DNA from: Zymogenus sp964542895
GTDB lineage: Bacteria; Desulfobacterota; Zymogenia; Zymogenales; Zymogenaceae
Direction of reading: 5' to 3'
DNA length: 29,354 nucleotides
Assembly (NCBI GenBank): GCA_964542895.1
Contig: CAZIWT010000028.1
Location: 1-29,354 of the forward strand
In this document: piece by piece, positions 9,201 through 17,553 of the stretch
Numbering within the stretch: position 1 is the stretch's first letter
Layout of the letters: each line of letters starts with the position of its first letter
Notes under the pieces: model-generated
What the model was told of the DNA's origin: nothing
The model's input: the letters and a program-made list of their open reading frames with translations, nothing else
Database searches by the model: none
Program-made: the position numbers and the translations under genes

Positions 9201-10876
9201 ACGTTGGCAACACCCTTGTTTTGAAAATCGAGGGCCTTTACCGTGATCTTCGCCTCGTCGTTCGGGGAGTAGACCCAGCGGTCGGTCCTGACGATCATGG
9301 CAAAGGACGCCCGGGACACCTTGACCGACGCTATCCCCTTTATCTCCCGCCTCGAGAGGTCGGTGACCTTGGCCTCCACCGTAAAGGTGTAGTCCTTGTT
9401 CTTTTTCTTCACGTAGCGGGACGTGTCAAGCGAGACGCTTAATTTTCCGTTCTCATCGAGCTTTCCCTTCATGCTGTCGACCATCTCCCGCTTGGTGCCC
9501 CAGTAGTAGTCGGAGTCCATGTAGTACCAGGCCCAGTCGTAGCCCCACCACCAGGGGCGCTTGTAGACCGCCCTGTAGACGACGTATTCCACCTCACCGC
9601 CGGCGACGGGGCTCCCGAAGTAGTATTTCGCCTCGATATCGGCGTTTATGGTCTCGCCCGAGATGTAGACCGGTTTGTCCGTATTTACCTTTACCTCGAA
9701 CTCCGGCTTCTTGTATTCTTCCACCTTGAAGTGGCCGTAGAAGTGCTCGCCCTCGTATTCGACAACTATGTCGTATTCGCCCAGAGGCGGCTCCGCCCCC
9801 AGAACGAGCTCCCCGGAGAGGCTCCCGAACTCGTTGATCCCGTGGCTCTTCCTGTATATCTCGTTTCCCTTGGAGTCCTTGATCGTAACCAGGTATTGCT
9901 CATCCTTGGCCGGAACGACCAGCCCTTTGGTCTTGCCCTCCCTTATGATGGAGCGGAAGTATACCGTGTGGCCGGGGCGGTAGACAGGCCTGTCCGTATA
10001 CGTGTAGACCTTGTCCTTCGACTCATACCAGTAAAAATAGGTATAGGGATCGGCTATGGTAAAGGAATCTCCCTTGCTCGCGAAGACGTAGATCCCCTCG
10101 ATCTCCTCCTTTTTCGTCTTGGTGTAAAATAAGCCGTCGGAGTTCGTCCTGCCCGAGGTCAGCTTCTTCTTGTCGTTTCCCCAAATCGAGATATTGGCGT
10201 TGGCCACCGGCTTTCCGGTCACCCTGTCCGCCACGTATACGAGGTCGTCGGTGGGGGAGTTCTTCACCACAAACGCAAGGGTGGTGACGATGACCGCGGT
10301 GTAGGCCACGTTGTCCTGATATACCGCCTCAACGAGGTAACACCCCGGCTTTTTCACGTCGATCGCTATGTTGTGATATTCCCACCTCCCGGGCTTCTTG
10401 ATCGTCAGATCCTCGTTCCACCTCTTGACGAACCTGTACTCTTTCAAAACCGGGTAGAGCTCGAAGGTCTCCGGCTTTTTCGTCTTGGCCTCGGCTGCAT
10501 GGGGGAGCCCCAGGGCGGACACCACGTCTTTTCGCATCTTCACCGTAAGGAGCGATCTGTAGTCCTGCCTGATCAACCTTTTCGTCTTCCTCTTCACCCC
10601 GCCGATCATCTCCGACGTCCCTGAGATATCGCGCTTCGTCTTGACCGTCGGGGAATGGATATCCTTTAAGCCCAGAAAGTAGGCTTCCGGGTTGCTTATC
10701 TCGTAAAGCCTCATGTCGAGAACCGGGATATCCCTCGAGGAGACCGAGACCGTTACCGGATTGTTAGGATCGCCCGGAGCAAATATCTCGTCGGTGGAGA
10801 TCTGGAAGTTTGCGGAAAATGAATAAGAAGAAACGGCAAGAACGATGGCGACAGTAAAAAATACTATTTTCTTCAT
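6215..10876 (-). CDS. Bacterial alpha-2-macroglobulin with predicted selenocysteine at the thioester site
   Basis: One frame of 1553 residues interrupted only by TGA at 7685-7687 (codon 1064). The protein traps proteases in the periplasm or outside the cell. Visible parts are: signal peptide (1-21), macroglobulin repeats, an MG2 signature YTDRPVYRPGH around residue 299, the A2M segment with WRATSRG near 879, the thioester site GYPYG-[TGA]-NEQVMARFLP, then an alpha-helical thioester domain and C-terminal domains. The family motif is CxEQ, in which Cys bonds to Gln; here TGA replaces that Cys and E and Q remain. A SECIS-like hairpin follows immediately (7654-7672). The gene's final stop is also TGA. 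ATG 10876 is chosen over GTG 10885 because GGGAG lies 8 nt before it and it gives a normal signal peptide. There is no lipobox. The alternative is a Cys-to-stop mutation giving two fragments. Confidence 0.88.
7654..7687 (-). promoter_or_regulatory. Putative bacterial SECIS element and Sec-directing UGA
   Basis: On the mRNA, UGA (7687-7685) is followed by 19 nt and then the apical GGUU of hairpin AUGGCAAGGUUCUUGCCAU (7672-7654). The stem is 8 perfect pairs with a GUU loop, or 7 pairs with a GGUUC loop. Bacterial SECIS elements are known to lie just downstream of UGA, with a G in the first two loop positions and roughly 16-37 nt between UGA and loop; E. coli fdhF uses GGUC at a similar distance. 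All of these features are met. The hairpin lies inside codons for MARFLP, conserved residues of the family, so structure and protein are encoded together. Confidence 0.82.
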
Positions 10877-11427
10877 CTTGATCACTCCCGTCTAAATAGT
10901 TTTTTTATAATGCAGATTTTATCCTAAAGTCAGTCGGTTGTTGGAAAAAATGGGGCGGCTCCCTGTCCAAAAACAGCATCGGGCGGAAAAAAAACAATTG
11001 AGGAGAGAAACCACCATAGGGGCATAATATCACGCTATTAACAAAAAAAACAACCAAAAAATGGGTAGTATTTAGACACCGGGAGGGTGGAAAAGGATGC
11101 ATTTGAAATGAGATTAAAAAGATTAAGAAGGGAAATCACCCCGGGATGACCGAAAGTCTCTAACTTGCGCTCAAAAATACCCCATCCTGGGGAAATCCGC
11201 TCCTTTTTTTTGAGGGGATGTTGTGTTGTTTGTCTTACCAGACAGGACTGGAGAAAACTCAACTTAAAATCTCAATTTGGTTTATTTAGATATGCCAATA
11301 CTGCCGAGAGCCGGGGAAGCCCGTAAGATAGGAAGTGGAATCTTATTCTCTTTCAGGGTGACCTTAATGTATATATGGAGCTTCCGTTTGTCATGCAACG
11401 CGGGACGCAGGGAGAACACTCCACCGG

Positions 11428-11452
11428 CGCCCTCCATTACAAGGGGAGGGCG
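11428..11452. repeat. Intergenic inverted repeat, 8-bp perfect stem
   Basis: CGCCCTCC, then nine bases, then GGAGGGCG form a perfect 8-bp stem with a 9-nt loop. No T-run follows on either strand, so it is not an intrinsic terminator. It sits in a GC-rich patch with no coding signal and may be a dispersed REP-like element. Confidence 0.45.
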
Positions 11453-11592
11453 TCCCGACGCCGCGGATCGGCGCCTCCCCAGGCAGCCGGGCCGGTCGCC
11501 CACAACAACAATTCCGGTGCCAACCGCTACGGCAATGCGGCTCAGCTTCCCGGGACGGCCGACGGCCATGCCGAATATATTCCCATCTTTTC

Positions 11593-11627
11593 AAAAAACC
11601 GGGCCTACACCCCCTCGACCGACCCGG
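11593..11627 (-). terminator. Intrinsic terminator of the PadR-flavoprotein operon
   Basis: On the minus strand, CCGGG (11627-11623) pairs with CCCGG (11603-11599) around a 19-nt loop and is followed at once by TTTTTT (11598-11593). It begins about 12 nt after the flavoprotein stop codon. Confidence 0.6.
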
Positions 11628-11638
11628 CTCTAAAAAAA

Positions 11639-13024
11639 TCAGTTCGCCTCCACCGCCTTTTTCATCGGCTTTACCATCTCCTCTTTCATCATGTTTTGGT
11701 ATATCTCCCTTCTGATCCTCGGCACTTTCGAGATGAGGGTCAACACCTTCCCTAACATTCTCATCTTCCGATCCTTCTTATAAGGGAAGTCGTAAACCCC
11801 GTGCTCTTTATAATATTTGTGGTCAGCTACGAACGGAAACCTCATTTTCCCCCATACTTCGTCCCTGAAGACCTTGGAGCCGCCCACCCCCAGAAAGGTC
11901 CTCGGCTTTACGTAGCCGGCATTGGAGAATTCAACCAGCTGCCCAGCCAGGGAATCCAGGTTGGCGTCGATCTCCCGGGAATCACCGCATTCGTCGGTGA
12001 CGAAATCGACCACGTTCCCTCGCTGGCAATCGAGATACCCCTCCAGGATTTCGGTGAGATTAGACACCTGGTAGAGGGGGCCGGAGATGATAAATCCCAC
12101 CTGCTTGTCTACAAAAGACGGGATGTGCGTGTTGAAGAAGGAGCGGTCGAAAAAGAGCTTCCACCTCGACGAGAGATACCTGTCGACTATGCTTCCGGCG
12201 AGGACGAGGATGTCGGCGCCCTTTACCTTGTCGTTGTAAAAATCGATGTAGCCATCCTTCCCCTCGTAGGCGCAGGTGTTATCGTAACCGCAGCGGATGC
12301 AGCCGAGGCACCCCCCCTTTATGTCGACGTCGTTCAGGTTGACGAGCTCGGGTGGTGTTTTGAAGGAACCCCTGAACCTCTCGATCATCCCGTTCAGGTT
12401 TGCGTCCTCTTTCGTCGAGTCGGTGATAACCACAACCCTCTTGTCTTCCGGATCGATCTTGACCGATGGTTTTCCCGCCTTGTACTTAAAAGCGTCTCTT
12501 TTTATTTTCCCAAACCTCTTCGGAGGCTTCAGCTCGTTTCCAACCGCGTTGAAAAAGCCCTCCGCAAAGTGGACAAGCCTCTCCCGCTCACCCTCCTTGG
12601 TCAGGTCGTGCATCTCGGCGGAGAAGCCCCCGACGTAGCGCATGTCGAGGTCGTCGCTGACGGCCCGCATGTAGTTGTGGGCGGTGTGGTCGAAGAAATT
12701 GATGGAGGTGGTCACCGTGGTGGCGTACTTGTCCTTGAAGGCGGATTCAATCCCTTTAAGGGAGATCAGCTCGATAAACCGCTTGTAGCCGGCGTGGACC
12801 ACAAGGAAGTAAAGGGGGAAGGCCCAGATGACCCCGTCCGATTTTTTTATCGAGTCTATTATCTCGTCAAAGGCCTTGTCGTCCCTTTCGATCTTCTTGA
12901 TCGTGCTTGTTATGTCAAATTTCTTAAAGTTGTGCTTGGGGAACTTCTTCTCGATGTAGTTGATGTACTGCATGGTAACGCTCAGGTCCCCCTTTGGGCT
13001 CCCATTTAATACCGTAATCTTCAT
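11639..13024 (-). CDS. Tandem flavodoxin-like NAD(P)H-dependent FMN reductase / iron-sulfur flavoprotein
   Basis: 461 residues made of two flavodoxin-like domains. The first (1-190) opens with MKITVLNGSPKGDLSVT, the FMN-phosphate loop of NADPH-dependent FMN reductases. The second (about 195-400) carries C239-L-G-C242-I-R-C245 with Cys251 following, resembling the cysteine pattern of iron-sulfur flavoproteins and other redox flavoproteins. A basic C-terminal tail follows (about 420-461). The likely role is cytoplasmic electron transfer or reduction of quinones or small substrates; the substrate is unknown. It is 13 nt downstream of a PadR gene and ends in an intrinsic terminator, so the pair is a self-contained operon. 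Whether the first domain binds FMN is not certain. Confidence 0.8.
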   Translation of the reverse strand: MKITVLNGSPKGDLSVTMQYINYIEKKFPKHNFKKFDITSTIKKIERDDKAFDEIIDSIKKSDGVIWAFPLYFLVVHAGYKRFIELISLKGIESAFKDKYATTVTTSINFFDHTAHNYMRAVSDDLDMRYVGGFSAEMHDLTKEGERERLVHFAEGFFNAVGNELKPPKRFGKIKRDAFKYKAGKPSVKIDPEDKRVVVITDSTKEDANLNGMIERFRGSFKTPPELVNLNDVDIKGGCLGCIRCGYDNTCAYEGKDGYIDFYNDKVKGADILVLAGSIVDRYLSSRWKLFFDRSFFNTHIPSFVDKQVGFIISGPLYQVSNLTEILEGYLDCQRGNVVDFVTDECGDSREIDANLDSLAGQLVEFSNAGYVKPRTFLGVGGSKVFRDEVWGKMRFPFVADHKYYKEHGVYDFPYKKDRKMRMLGKVLTLISKVPRIRREIYQNMMKEEMVKPMKKAVEAN

Positions 13025-13037
13025 TTTTTACTCCTAC

Positions 13038-13610
13038 CTATTTTTTTGGCTTTCTATTTAATAAACTATCCAGTATCTTTATCGTTTCTTCGCACCACGA
13101 AACTGCGGCGCTCGAAGAGTGGATTCCGAAGCTCAAGGTCATCAGCCAGAAGGGTATCCGCTCATCATTAATATATTGGTCGTCAATCTTGAGGTTTTCC
13201 TCAATCCTCCTGAATTCCTTCAGTTTGCCCGAAAATCTCTCCCTCTCCTCCTTAACCATCTCGATAATCCTCTCGACCGGAATCTGATCCGCGAAGAATA
13301 TCTTGAGGAGGAGCTCGTTTCTAAAAGATAGCGGCTCCACCGGAAGGAGGAGCCACTCGACCAGCTCCCCTCTCCCCGCTGACGTGATGGAGTAGATGTT
13401 TCGGCTCGGCCTGCCGCTCGTCTCTTCGACGCTCTTTGTAACGAGGCCCTCCGCCTCCATCTTCTTGAGGACGGGATAGATATGGCCGAAGTTTTCGCTC
13501 CAGAAGTGGGAAATCGACATGTCGGTCATCTTCTTTATGTCGTAGCCGGACACCGGCCCCATGTTCAGCATACCCAAAAGGGCGTATTTTGTCTTATTCT
13601 TCTTGGCCAC
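13038..13610 (-). CDS. PadR-family transcriptional regulator
   Basis: 190 residues. The N-terminal winged helix is typical of PadR (YALLGMLNMGPVSGYDIKK, HIYPVLKKMEAEGLV and the wing GRPSRNIYSIT), followed by the helical C-terminal dimerisation domain. GTG at 13610 is the start, with GAGG 7 nt upstream. It is the first gene of an operon with the flavoprotein (13-nt gap). PadR proteins are phenolic- or drug-responsive repressors that usually control themselves and an adjacent detoxification gene. Palindromes overlap its promoter at 13647-13693, which fits autoregulation. The effector is unknown. Confidence 0.9.
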   Translation of the reverse strand: MAKKNKTKYALLGMLNMGPVSGYDIKKMTDMSISHFWSENFGHIYPVLKKMEAEGLVTKSVEETSGRPSRNIYSITSAGRGELVEWLLLPVEPLSFRNELLLKIFFADQIPVERIIEMVKEERERFSGKLKEFRRIEENLKIDDQYINDERIPFWLMTLSFGIHSSSAAVSWCEETIKILDSLLNRKPKK

Positions 13611-13646
13611 CGGGAAACCTCACTCTATTCATTTTTTGGGAGACTG

Positions 13647-13693
13647 TATATCAATGTATAATATATCCCACTGTTATATATCACAATGATATA
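13647..13693 (-). promoter_or_regulatory. padR promoter with two candidate operators
   Basis: Reading on the minus strand, TTGTGA (13686-13681) and TATTAT (13663-13658) are separated by 17 bp and form a sigma70-like promoter. A perfect palindrome TATATCA-CAA-TGATATA (13677-13693) covers the -35 box. A related, less perfect one, TATATCAATGTATA (13647-13660), covers the -10 box. The layout suits a repressor that blocks RNA polymerase, most simply PadR itself. Confidence 0.55.
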
Positions 13694-13891
13694 CTACCCA
13701 TATTGAAAAGCCATGTCAAGAAAAAAATGAGGTCGAATCGATCTTTTTTGCGAGTAGCTCGATCCGATTGATAATAAATATTGGAAGATTGATTGGAAGG
13801 AAGGCTCGTAAACGCGGTCAAACCGATAGCTGATAGATATTAATGCGGTCCCACCGCCCGATTGTATTCCCCTCTTTATAGCATGCCCTTG

Positions 13892-14806
13892 CTACCGCAG
13901 ATAATAGAGAAGCAACAGGCCGCTGAGTGAAATAAGCAAGATGGATCCCCCAAAGGAGAGAATGGCGTAGACTACCGTAAAAACCTTCGGATTTCTTTGG
14001 GTGGCGCGAAAGACGGTTCGTCGAAAGAGTATGGTGGAAACGGCCGCGATAGATACGGTCAGACCCATACCGAGCGCTATGAACACCATCGACAAGAGGC
14101 CTGTTGCAATAATGTCGATGATCATCGTAAAGGTTAGAATGATTGCCGCCCCGGGGCAGGGGATGATCCCGGCGGCAAAGGCGGTGACCAAAATCCCCCC
14201 CCCCACGGCCGTGTCTTGAGAATCTCGATCATTTTTGTGTTTGCCTTTGACAAGCTCGTAGAGTGTCCGAGAGAAGAGGTAAAGCCCAAGCAGTAACAAG
14301 AGGAAATAGCTTATCTTATGCAGTGTCGGACTCGCCCCTTCGAACGAAGACATGCCGGACTTTTTCAAGACCAGATACACCGTTACAATAATTACGGTGG
14401 CCGACGTAACGTGAAAGAAGGCTATCAAATTGGCCATCGCGATTCCGTCCCTGACACTGCCGGGACGGTTCATGAAATACGAAGCGACCACCGTTTTTCC
14501 ATGTCCCGGGCCCGCCGCGTGGACAATGCCGTAGAGAAAGGAGAGAAGCAGAAACAGCCAGAACGAAGATCCAAAGGGGTGCTCTCGGATGTCCCGGCCG
14601 AAGGTTGTCATATTGGCCCTGAGCTCCTTCTGCCAGATCGCGATGAACCGGGGGACTTTTTGGAGGAAAGAAGGCGGAGAGAATTCCGATTCGGTGCGCT
14701 CGGCCTCGGTATTATCCTTGCCCCGATCCAAGAACGGGTTCTGGGCCGCCGCAATAGAGGGGCACAAAAACAAAAGCAGTGTGAATATAAAAAGAAGGCG
14801 CTTCAT
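13892..14806 (-). CDS. NicO-family nickel/cobalt transporter
   Basis: 304 residues with a signal-like N-terminus and about six membrane segments. The family signature HAAGPGHGKTVVASYF lies in the first transmembrane part (about residues 93-108), and a second region AAGIIPCPGAAIILTF matches the paired repeat of NicO/RcnA proteins. It moves Ni or Co ions across the inner membrane, and direction cannot be told from sequence. Its ATG overlaps the TGA of the DUF1007 gene by 4 nt (ATGA), so the two are translationally coupled, as is usual for this pair. Nickel would serve hydrogenase, urease or CODH, none of which is in the window. Confidence 0.88.
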   Translation of the reverse strand: MKRLLFIFTLLLFLCPSIAAAQNPFLDRGKDNTEAERTESEFSPPSFLQKVPRFIAIWQKELRANMTTFGRDIREHPFGSSFWLFLLLSFLYGIVHAAGPGHGKTVVASYFMNRPGSVRDGIAMANLIAFFHVTSATVIIVTVYLVLKKSGMSSFEGASPTLHKISYFLLLLLGLYLFSRTLYELVKGKHKNDRDSQDTAVGGGILVTAFAAGIIPCPGAAIILTFTMIIDIIATGLLSMVFIALGMGLTVSIAAVSTILFRRTVFRATQRNPKVFTVVYAILSFGGSILLISLSGLLLLYYLR

Positions 14807-15405
14807 TTTTTGCGAAAGGTAATCACGACCGAGTCCGGGACAAGAGAACCGAGGGGCGTTACCACCTCATCGAGCATCTCATATCTCATCTTTACGCTGA
14901 AGGCCCCGGGCTTCTTTTTCATGTCAAACTGATAGTCGGCAATGGTCAGATGGGTATAGATCGTTTCGTCGAACAGCAGTACCTTTACCTTTTTTTCTTC
15001 CGCCGTTCCTACCGGCACGGAACAGGGCACGAAGAACTCGTATACAATACAATCGCTCTCGATAGAAACGGAAAATTTTTTCAATCGATCGATATGATGC
15101 TTACGGCCGTCGATTGTTATTATATTGAAATAATTGTACTCTTTGGTGTTTTCATAGAATATATCGCGCAGCCGGGAAACATCTTCCACGTTCAGCCTGC
15201 CGTCTCCATCGGAATCGAAGTCAACCAGGAGGTTCTGGCTGAACATCTCGTCGAAAACCCATCGCTCTCTTACACCGGAGAGCCCCCGGTCGTCGAAGAC
15301 AAAAAAGAGCTCCGCGTCAATAAAAACATGCGGATGACAAAAAACACCATCCGCCTGGATAAAAATGGAAAACACCGCAAGCAGAGCAAAAATCGCTTTC
15401 TTCAT
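14803..15405 (-). CDS. DUF1007-family periplasmic protein (nickel/cobalt transport partner)
   Basis: Exported protein of 200 residues from MKKAIF, with a signal peptide ending before HPHVFIDAEL, the hallmark N-terminus of mature DUF1007 proteins; the histidines may bind metal. An EF-hand-like loop DSDGDGRLNVED lies about 40 residues into the mature part, as in many relatives. The start is uncertain: an upstream GTG at 15474 is in frame, but a GGAGG overlaps it rather than preceding it, while the ATG at 15405 gives a normal signal peptide without a clear Shine-Dalgarno. It is likely a periplasmic metal-binding component for the NicO permease downstream. It ends with TGA, showing that TGA is used as a stop here. 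Confidence 0.85.
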   Translation of the reverse strand: MKKAIFALLAVFSIFIQADGVFCHPHVFIDAELFFVFDDRGLSGVRERWVFDEMFSQNLLVDFDSDGDGRLNVEDVSRLRDIFYENTKEYNYFNIITIDGRKHHIDRLKKFSVSIESDCIVYEFFVPCSVPVGTAEEKKVKVLLFDETIYTHLTIADYQFDMKKKPGAFSVKMRYEMLDEVVTPLGSLVPDSVVITFRKK

Positions 15406-15509
15406 TGTAAACGCGCAGTTTTTATCGATGAAAGTTATTGTTTTATTATCATCAAGAAACTGTAGAAGAAACACCTCCGTAGTAAAATGCTGTCAGTTTA
15501 TTCGAGAGA

Positions 15510-15539
15510 AATATAGCATCAACCGGTCTCTTTTGTCAA
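15510..15539 (-). promoter_or_regulatory. Promoter of the DUF1007-nicO operon
   Basis: On the minus strand, TTGACA (15539-15534) and TATATT (15515-15510) are 18 bp apart. Transcription would start near 15503, giving a leader of roughly 30 nt to the GTG at 15474 or about 100 nt to the preferred ATG at 15405. Confidence 0.6.
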
Positions 15540-15589
15540 GGATTCTATCCTCACTCAATTTAAGGATTTGTATAGCAGCCCACCCTCTT

Positions 15590-16738
15590 TCAAGCGGCAA
15601 CGCTCCTCTTGCCCATCAGGTTAAGCTTGTATTTCCGGGTGGTCTCGGGGCTGACAGTCCGGCCGTCGTCGCTCACAAACGAGAGGGCGTCAAATGGGCA
15701 CTGGACGATACACGCCGCGCACCTCTCGCAGCGGTCCGCCCCCGTCATCTCCGCCTTACGTCTCTTCTTATCAAGGGTAAAGCAGTCCCTGGGGCAGACG
15801 TCGATACAGATCCCGGTTCCTTTGCACTTATTTTTGTTAAGGACGACGTTGAAGTCGAGCTCGTCGTGGTGGGCGCTCTTGTATACCGGGGTGTTTCCGG
15901 TCATGTCGGTTGTGAGGATCAGGATCACCACGAGGGCAATTATCTCGAGGCTAATGACGGTTTTTACGGCAATCCCCCCGAAGAAGAAATGGGCGGCGGT
16001 GAGCCCCAGCGTGAAGAGGGAAATGAGGACTATCTGAAGTCCTCCAAGCTCGAAGCTGTATTCGAAGGGGCCGAGCCTCCACTTCTCTTTTTGGATAAGC
16101 CGTTCATACAGGGGGAATGTCGTAAACACCAGGAGGGAAAAGCCCCAGAAGGAGGTGACTATGGGAACTATGAGAGAACGCTTTATAAAGAAAAAAATAA
16201 CGGCGGCTAGTATCGACATCGACAGCGCCCAGGCCGCGGCCATGCCGACCCTGTCGGCAAGGGGAAAGTCGACCCTCCTCATATCCTCCGTCTTTTTCAT
16301 ACCGCCGTCGAGAAATGCGGGGATGTCGTCGGCTCTCACCGGCCCCCAAATCCCCCTCCAGCCGGTCTTCTCCTTCAGCACCCCGGCCTCTATCCCCGGC
16401 GCCGCCAGCTGAGGGAGTATTATCCTCCTGTGTTTCACGAGCCTCTCTATCCCGCTGGTCTTGATGATCGAGACGATACTGTGGTGGGTGAAGTGTCCGC
16501 CCGCGGCGGCGCACCAGACGTTTATCCCCCCGGAGTTCGCCACAAGTAGATATAGGTTCCTCCCCTTCAGCGCCCGCTTCAGCTTCTCGACCGTGAGGGC
16601 GTAGTTGCAGGTGGCGAGGACCGGGGAGTCCTCCGTGGGATTTCCGATTCTAATCAGCCGTGTCCTCGTGGGATACGGGAGGAGCCAGATCGCCTTCGCG
16701 ATGATTGTGATCAACATATACTTCAGCATTGTCTTCAC
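15590..16738 (-). CDS. HgcAB-like fusion: corrinoid domain, membrane helices and ferredoxin domain
   Basis: 382 residues. The N-terminal part (about 30-145) resembles the corrinoid-binding domain of HgcA and the acetyl-CoA synthase corrinoid protein, with the cap motif N73-V-W-C76-AAAGG. In HgcA the motif is N(V/I)WCAAGK and the Cys ligates cobalt. Membrane helices follow (about 165-275), then a ferredoxin domain. Its second cluster motif is complete (C337, C340, C343, C347), while the first is C305-K-G-T308-G-I-C311-IDV-C315, with Thr where a Cys is normal. HgcA and HgcB are usually separate proteins that methylate mercury; this fused relative is a different clade whose substrate I cannot state. 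It lies 9 nt downstream of a methyltransferase gene, which may supply or take the methyl group. Confidence 0.78.
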   Translation of the reverse strand: MKTMLKYMLITIIAKAIWLLPYPTRTRLIRIGNPTEDSPVLATCNYALTVEKLKRALKGRNLYLLVANSGGINVWCAAAGGHFTHHSIVSIIKTSGIERLVKHRRIILPQLAAPGIEAGVLKEKTGWRGIWGPVRADDIPAFLDGGMKKTEDMRRVDFPLADRVGMAAAWALSMSILAAVIFFFIKRSLIVPIVTSFWGFSLLVFTTFPLYERLIQKEKWRLGPFEYSFELGGLQIVLISLFTLGLTAAHFFFGGIAVKTVISLEIIALVVILILTTDMTGNTPVYKSAHHDELDFNVVLNKNKCKGTGICIDVCPRDCFTLDKKRRKAEMTGADRCERCAACIVQCPFDALSFVSDDGRTVSPETTRKYKLNLMGKRSVAA

Positions 16739-16747
16739 CTCAAAAGA

Positions 16748-17407
16748 TTACCTTTTGCCTTTAACGGCGACTATCTCCATAAACGAGCCGAGGCGGGACG
16801 TGTGGCGCGACTCGATTACAAAGCCCGCCTCCTCGACCAGCCGAGGGAGGTCTTTTACGGCGCGGGTGGTGGTTTGGGTCAGGAGGTAGGTGACGATTAT
16901 CAGGGGAATCCTCAAAAGGGCGTTCAGTATTCTTTTCAAAAAACCCTTTGGAACGACCTCGTCCGCCAGGAGGAGAAGACCCTCTGGCTTCAATATCCTT
17001 TTCGCCTCCCTAAGCGTGTAGCGAAGCTCCTCCGCCGAGAGCTCCGAGAGGCATAGGCCGCTCATGACCGCGTCGTAGCTTCCGGTCGGCTCGGAGTCGA
17101 GCTCGGCGACCCCCATCTCGACGACCTCGATATTTTCAACAAGCTTCAGCTCCTTCGCCCTCTTCCCGAGGATGTCCTGCATCCGGGGGTTGATGTCGAT
17201 GGCCTTGACCCTGGCCCCCTTCAGCGCCGCCCGAAGCGTCAGGGCACCGGTACCGCAGCCGATGTCGAAGACTCCGTCGCCCTCCTTCACGTGCGATGCG
17301 ATCCGGTCGTAGGAGGCCTCGAGACTTCCCAGGGTGAGGATTTTTATCCCCCTGTCGTAGCGGCTCGGCTGCGACTCCAACACCTTCATCAGTATATATG
17401 TGCTCAT
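16748..17407 (-). CDS. Class I SAM-dependent methyltransferase next to corrinoid protein (CpaM-like)
   Basis: 219 residues. The Rossmann fold is clear: VFDIGCGTGALTLRAA is motif I (SAM loop), KAIDIN is the acidic end of strand 2, and YDAVMSGLCLSEL with ILKPEGLLLLADEV are motifs II and III. A hydrophobic stretch (about 160-178, ALLRIPLIIVTYLL) suggests membrane contact, which would bring it close to the membrane-bound fusion protein encoded next. The 9-nt gap indicates co-transcription. Methyltransferases that regularly accompany HgcAB-like fusions are known as corrinoid protein-associated methyltransferases, and I place it there from context. The acceptor is unknown. Confidence 0.82.
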   Translation of the reverse strand: MSTYILMKVLESQPSRYDRGIKILTLGSLEASYDRIASHVKEGDGVFDIGCGTGALTLRAALKGARVKAIDINPRMQDILGKRAKELKLVENIEVVEMGVAELDSEPTGSYDAVMSGLCLSELSAEELRYTLREAKRILKPEGLLLLADEVVPKGFLKRILNALLRIPLIIVTYLLTQTTTRAVKDLPRLVEEAGFVIESRHTSRLGSFMEIVAVKGKR

Positions 17408-17553
17408 AAAACCACCCCATTACAAAAAGATCGGATATATATAATTGAGACGAGAGACCTCAAAAAGGAAAAGGCAATAGTATATTAAAAACCGATCCAC
17501 CCTTTTCCTCCCCTTTTCAAACAAAAACACAAATTCCCCCTTTATAACACAGC

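Larger units (their letters stand above)
10877..11638. other. Long gene-free region upstream of the alpha-2-macroglobulin
   Basis: About 760 bp with no protein gene I can support. Open frames on both strands here give low-complexity, Arg/Pro-rich translations. It contains a possible promoter for the alpha-2-macroglobulin close to 10910, an AT-rich half (10890-11390), a GC-rich half with a hairpin at 11428-11452, and the terminator of the flavoprotein operon (11593-11638). Confidence 0.6.

Noticed and set aside
6215..10885. Two separate alpha-2-macroglobulin proteins, or a frameshifted pseudogene
   Set aside because: Both frames are in register with no shift. The only interruption is one TGA at the conserved Cys codon, the sequence on both sides is intact, and a SECIS-like hairpin follows. 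Re-initiation at the ATG at 7672 remains possible but has no clear ribosome binding site.
11277..11755. Overlapping open frames on both strands in the gene-free interval
   Set aside because: The translations are Arg/Pro/Gly-rich without any family pattern, overlap one another in several frames, and lack ribosome binding sites. They reflect GC-rich non-coding DNA.
15452..15478. Short leader peptide (ATG ATA ATA AAA CAA TAA) behind the GGAGG upstream of the DUF1007 gene
   Set aside because: The spacing from GGAGG to the ATG is about 19 nt, too long for initiation, and the peptide would have only five residues.
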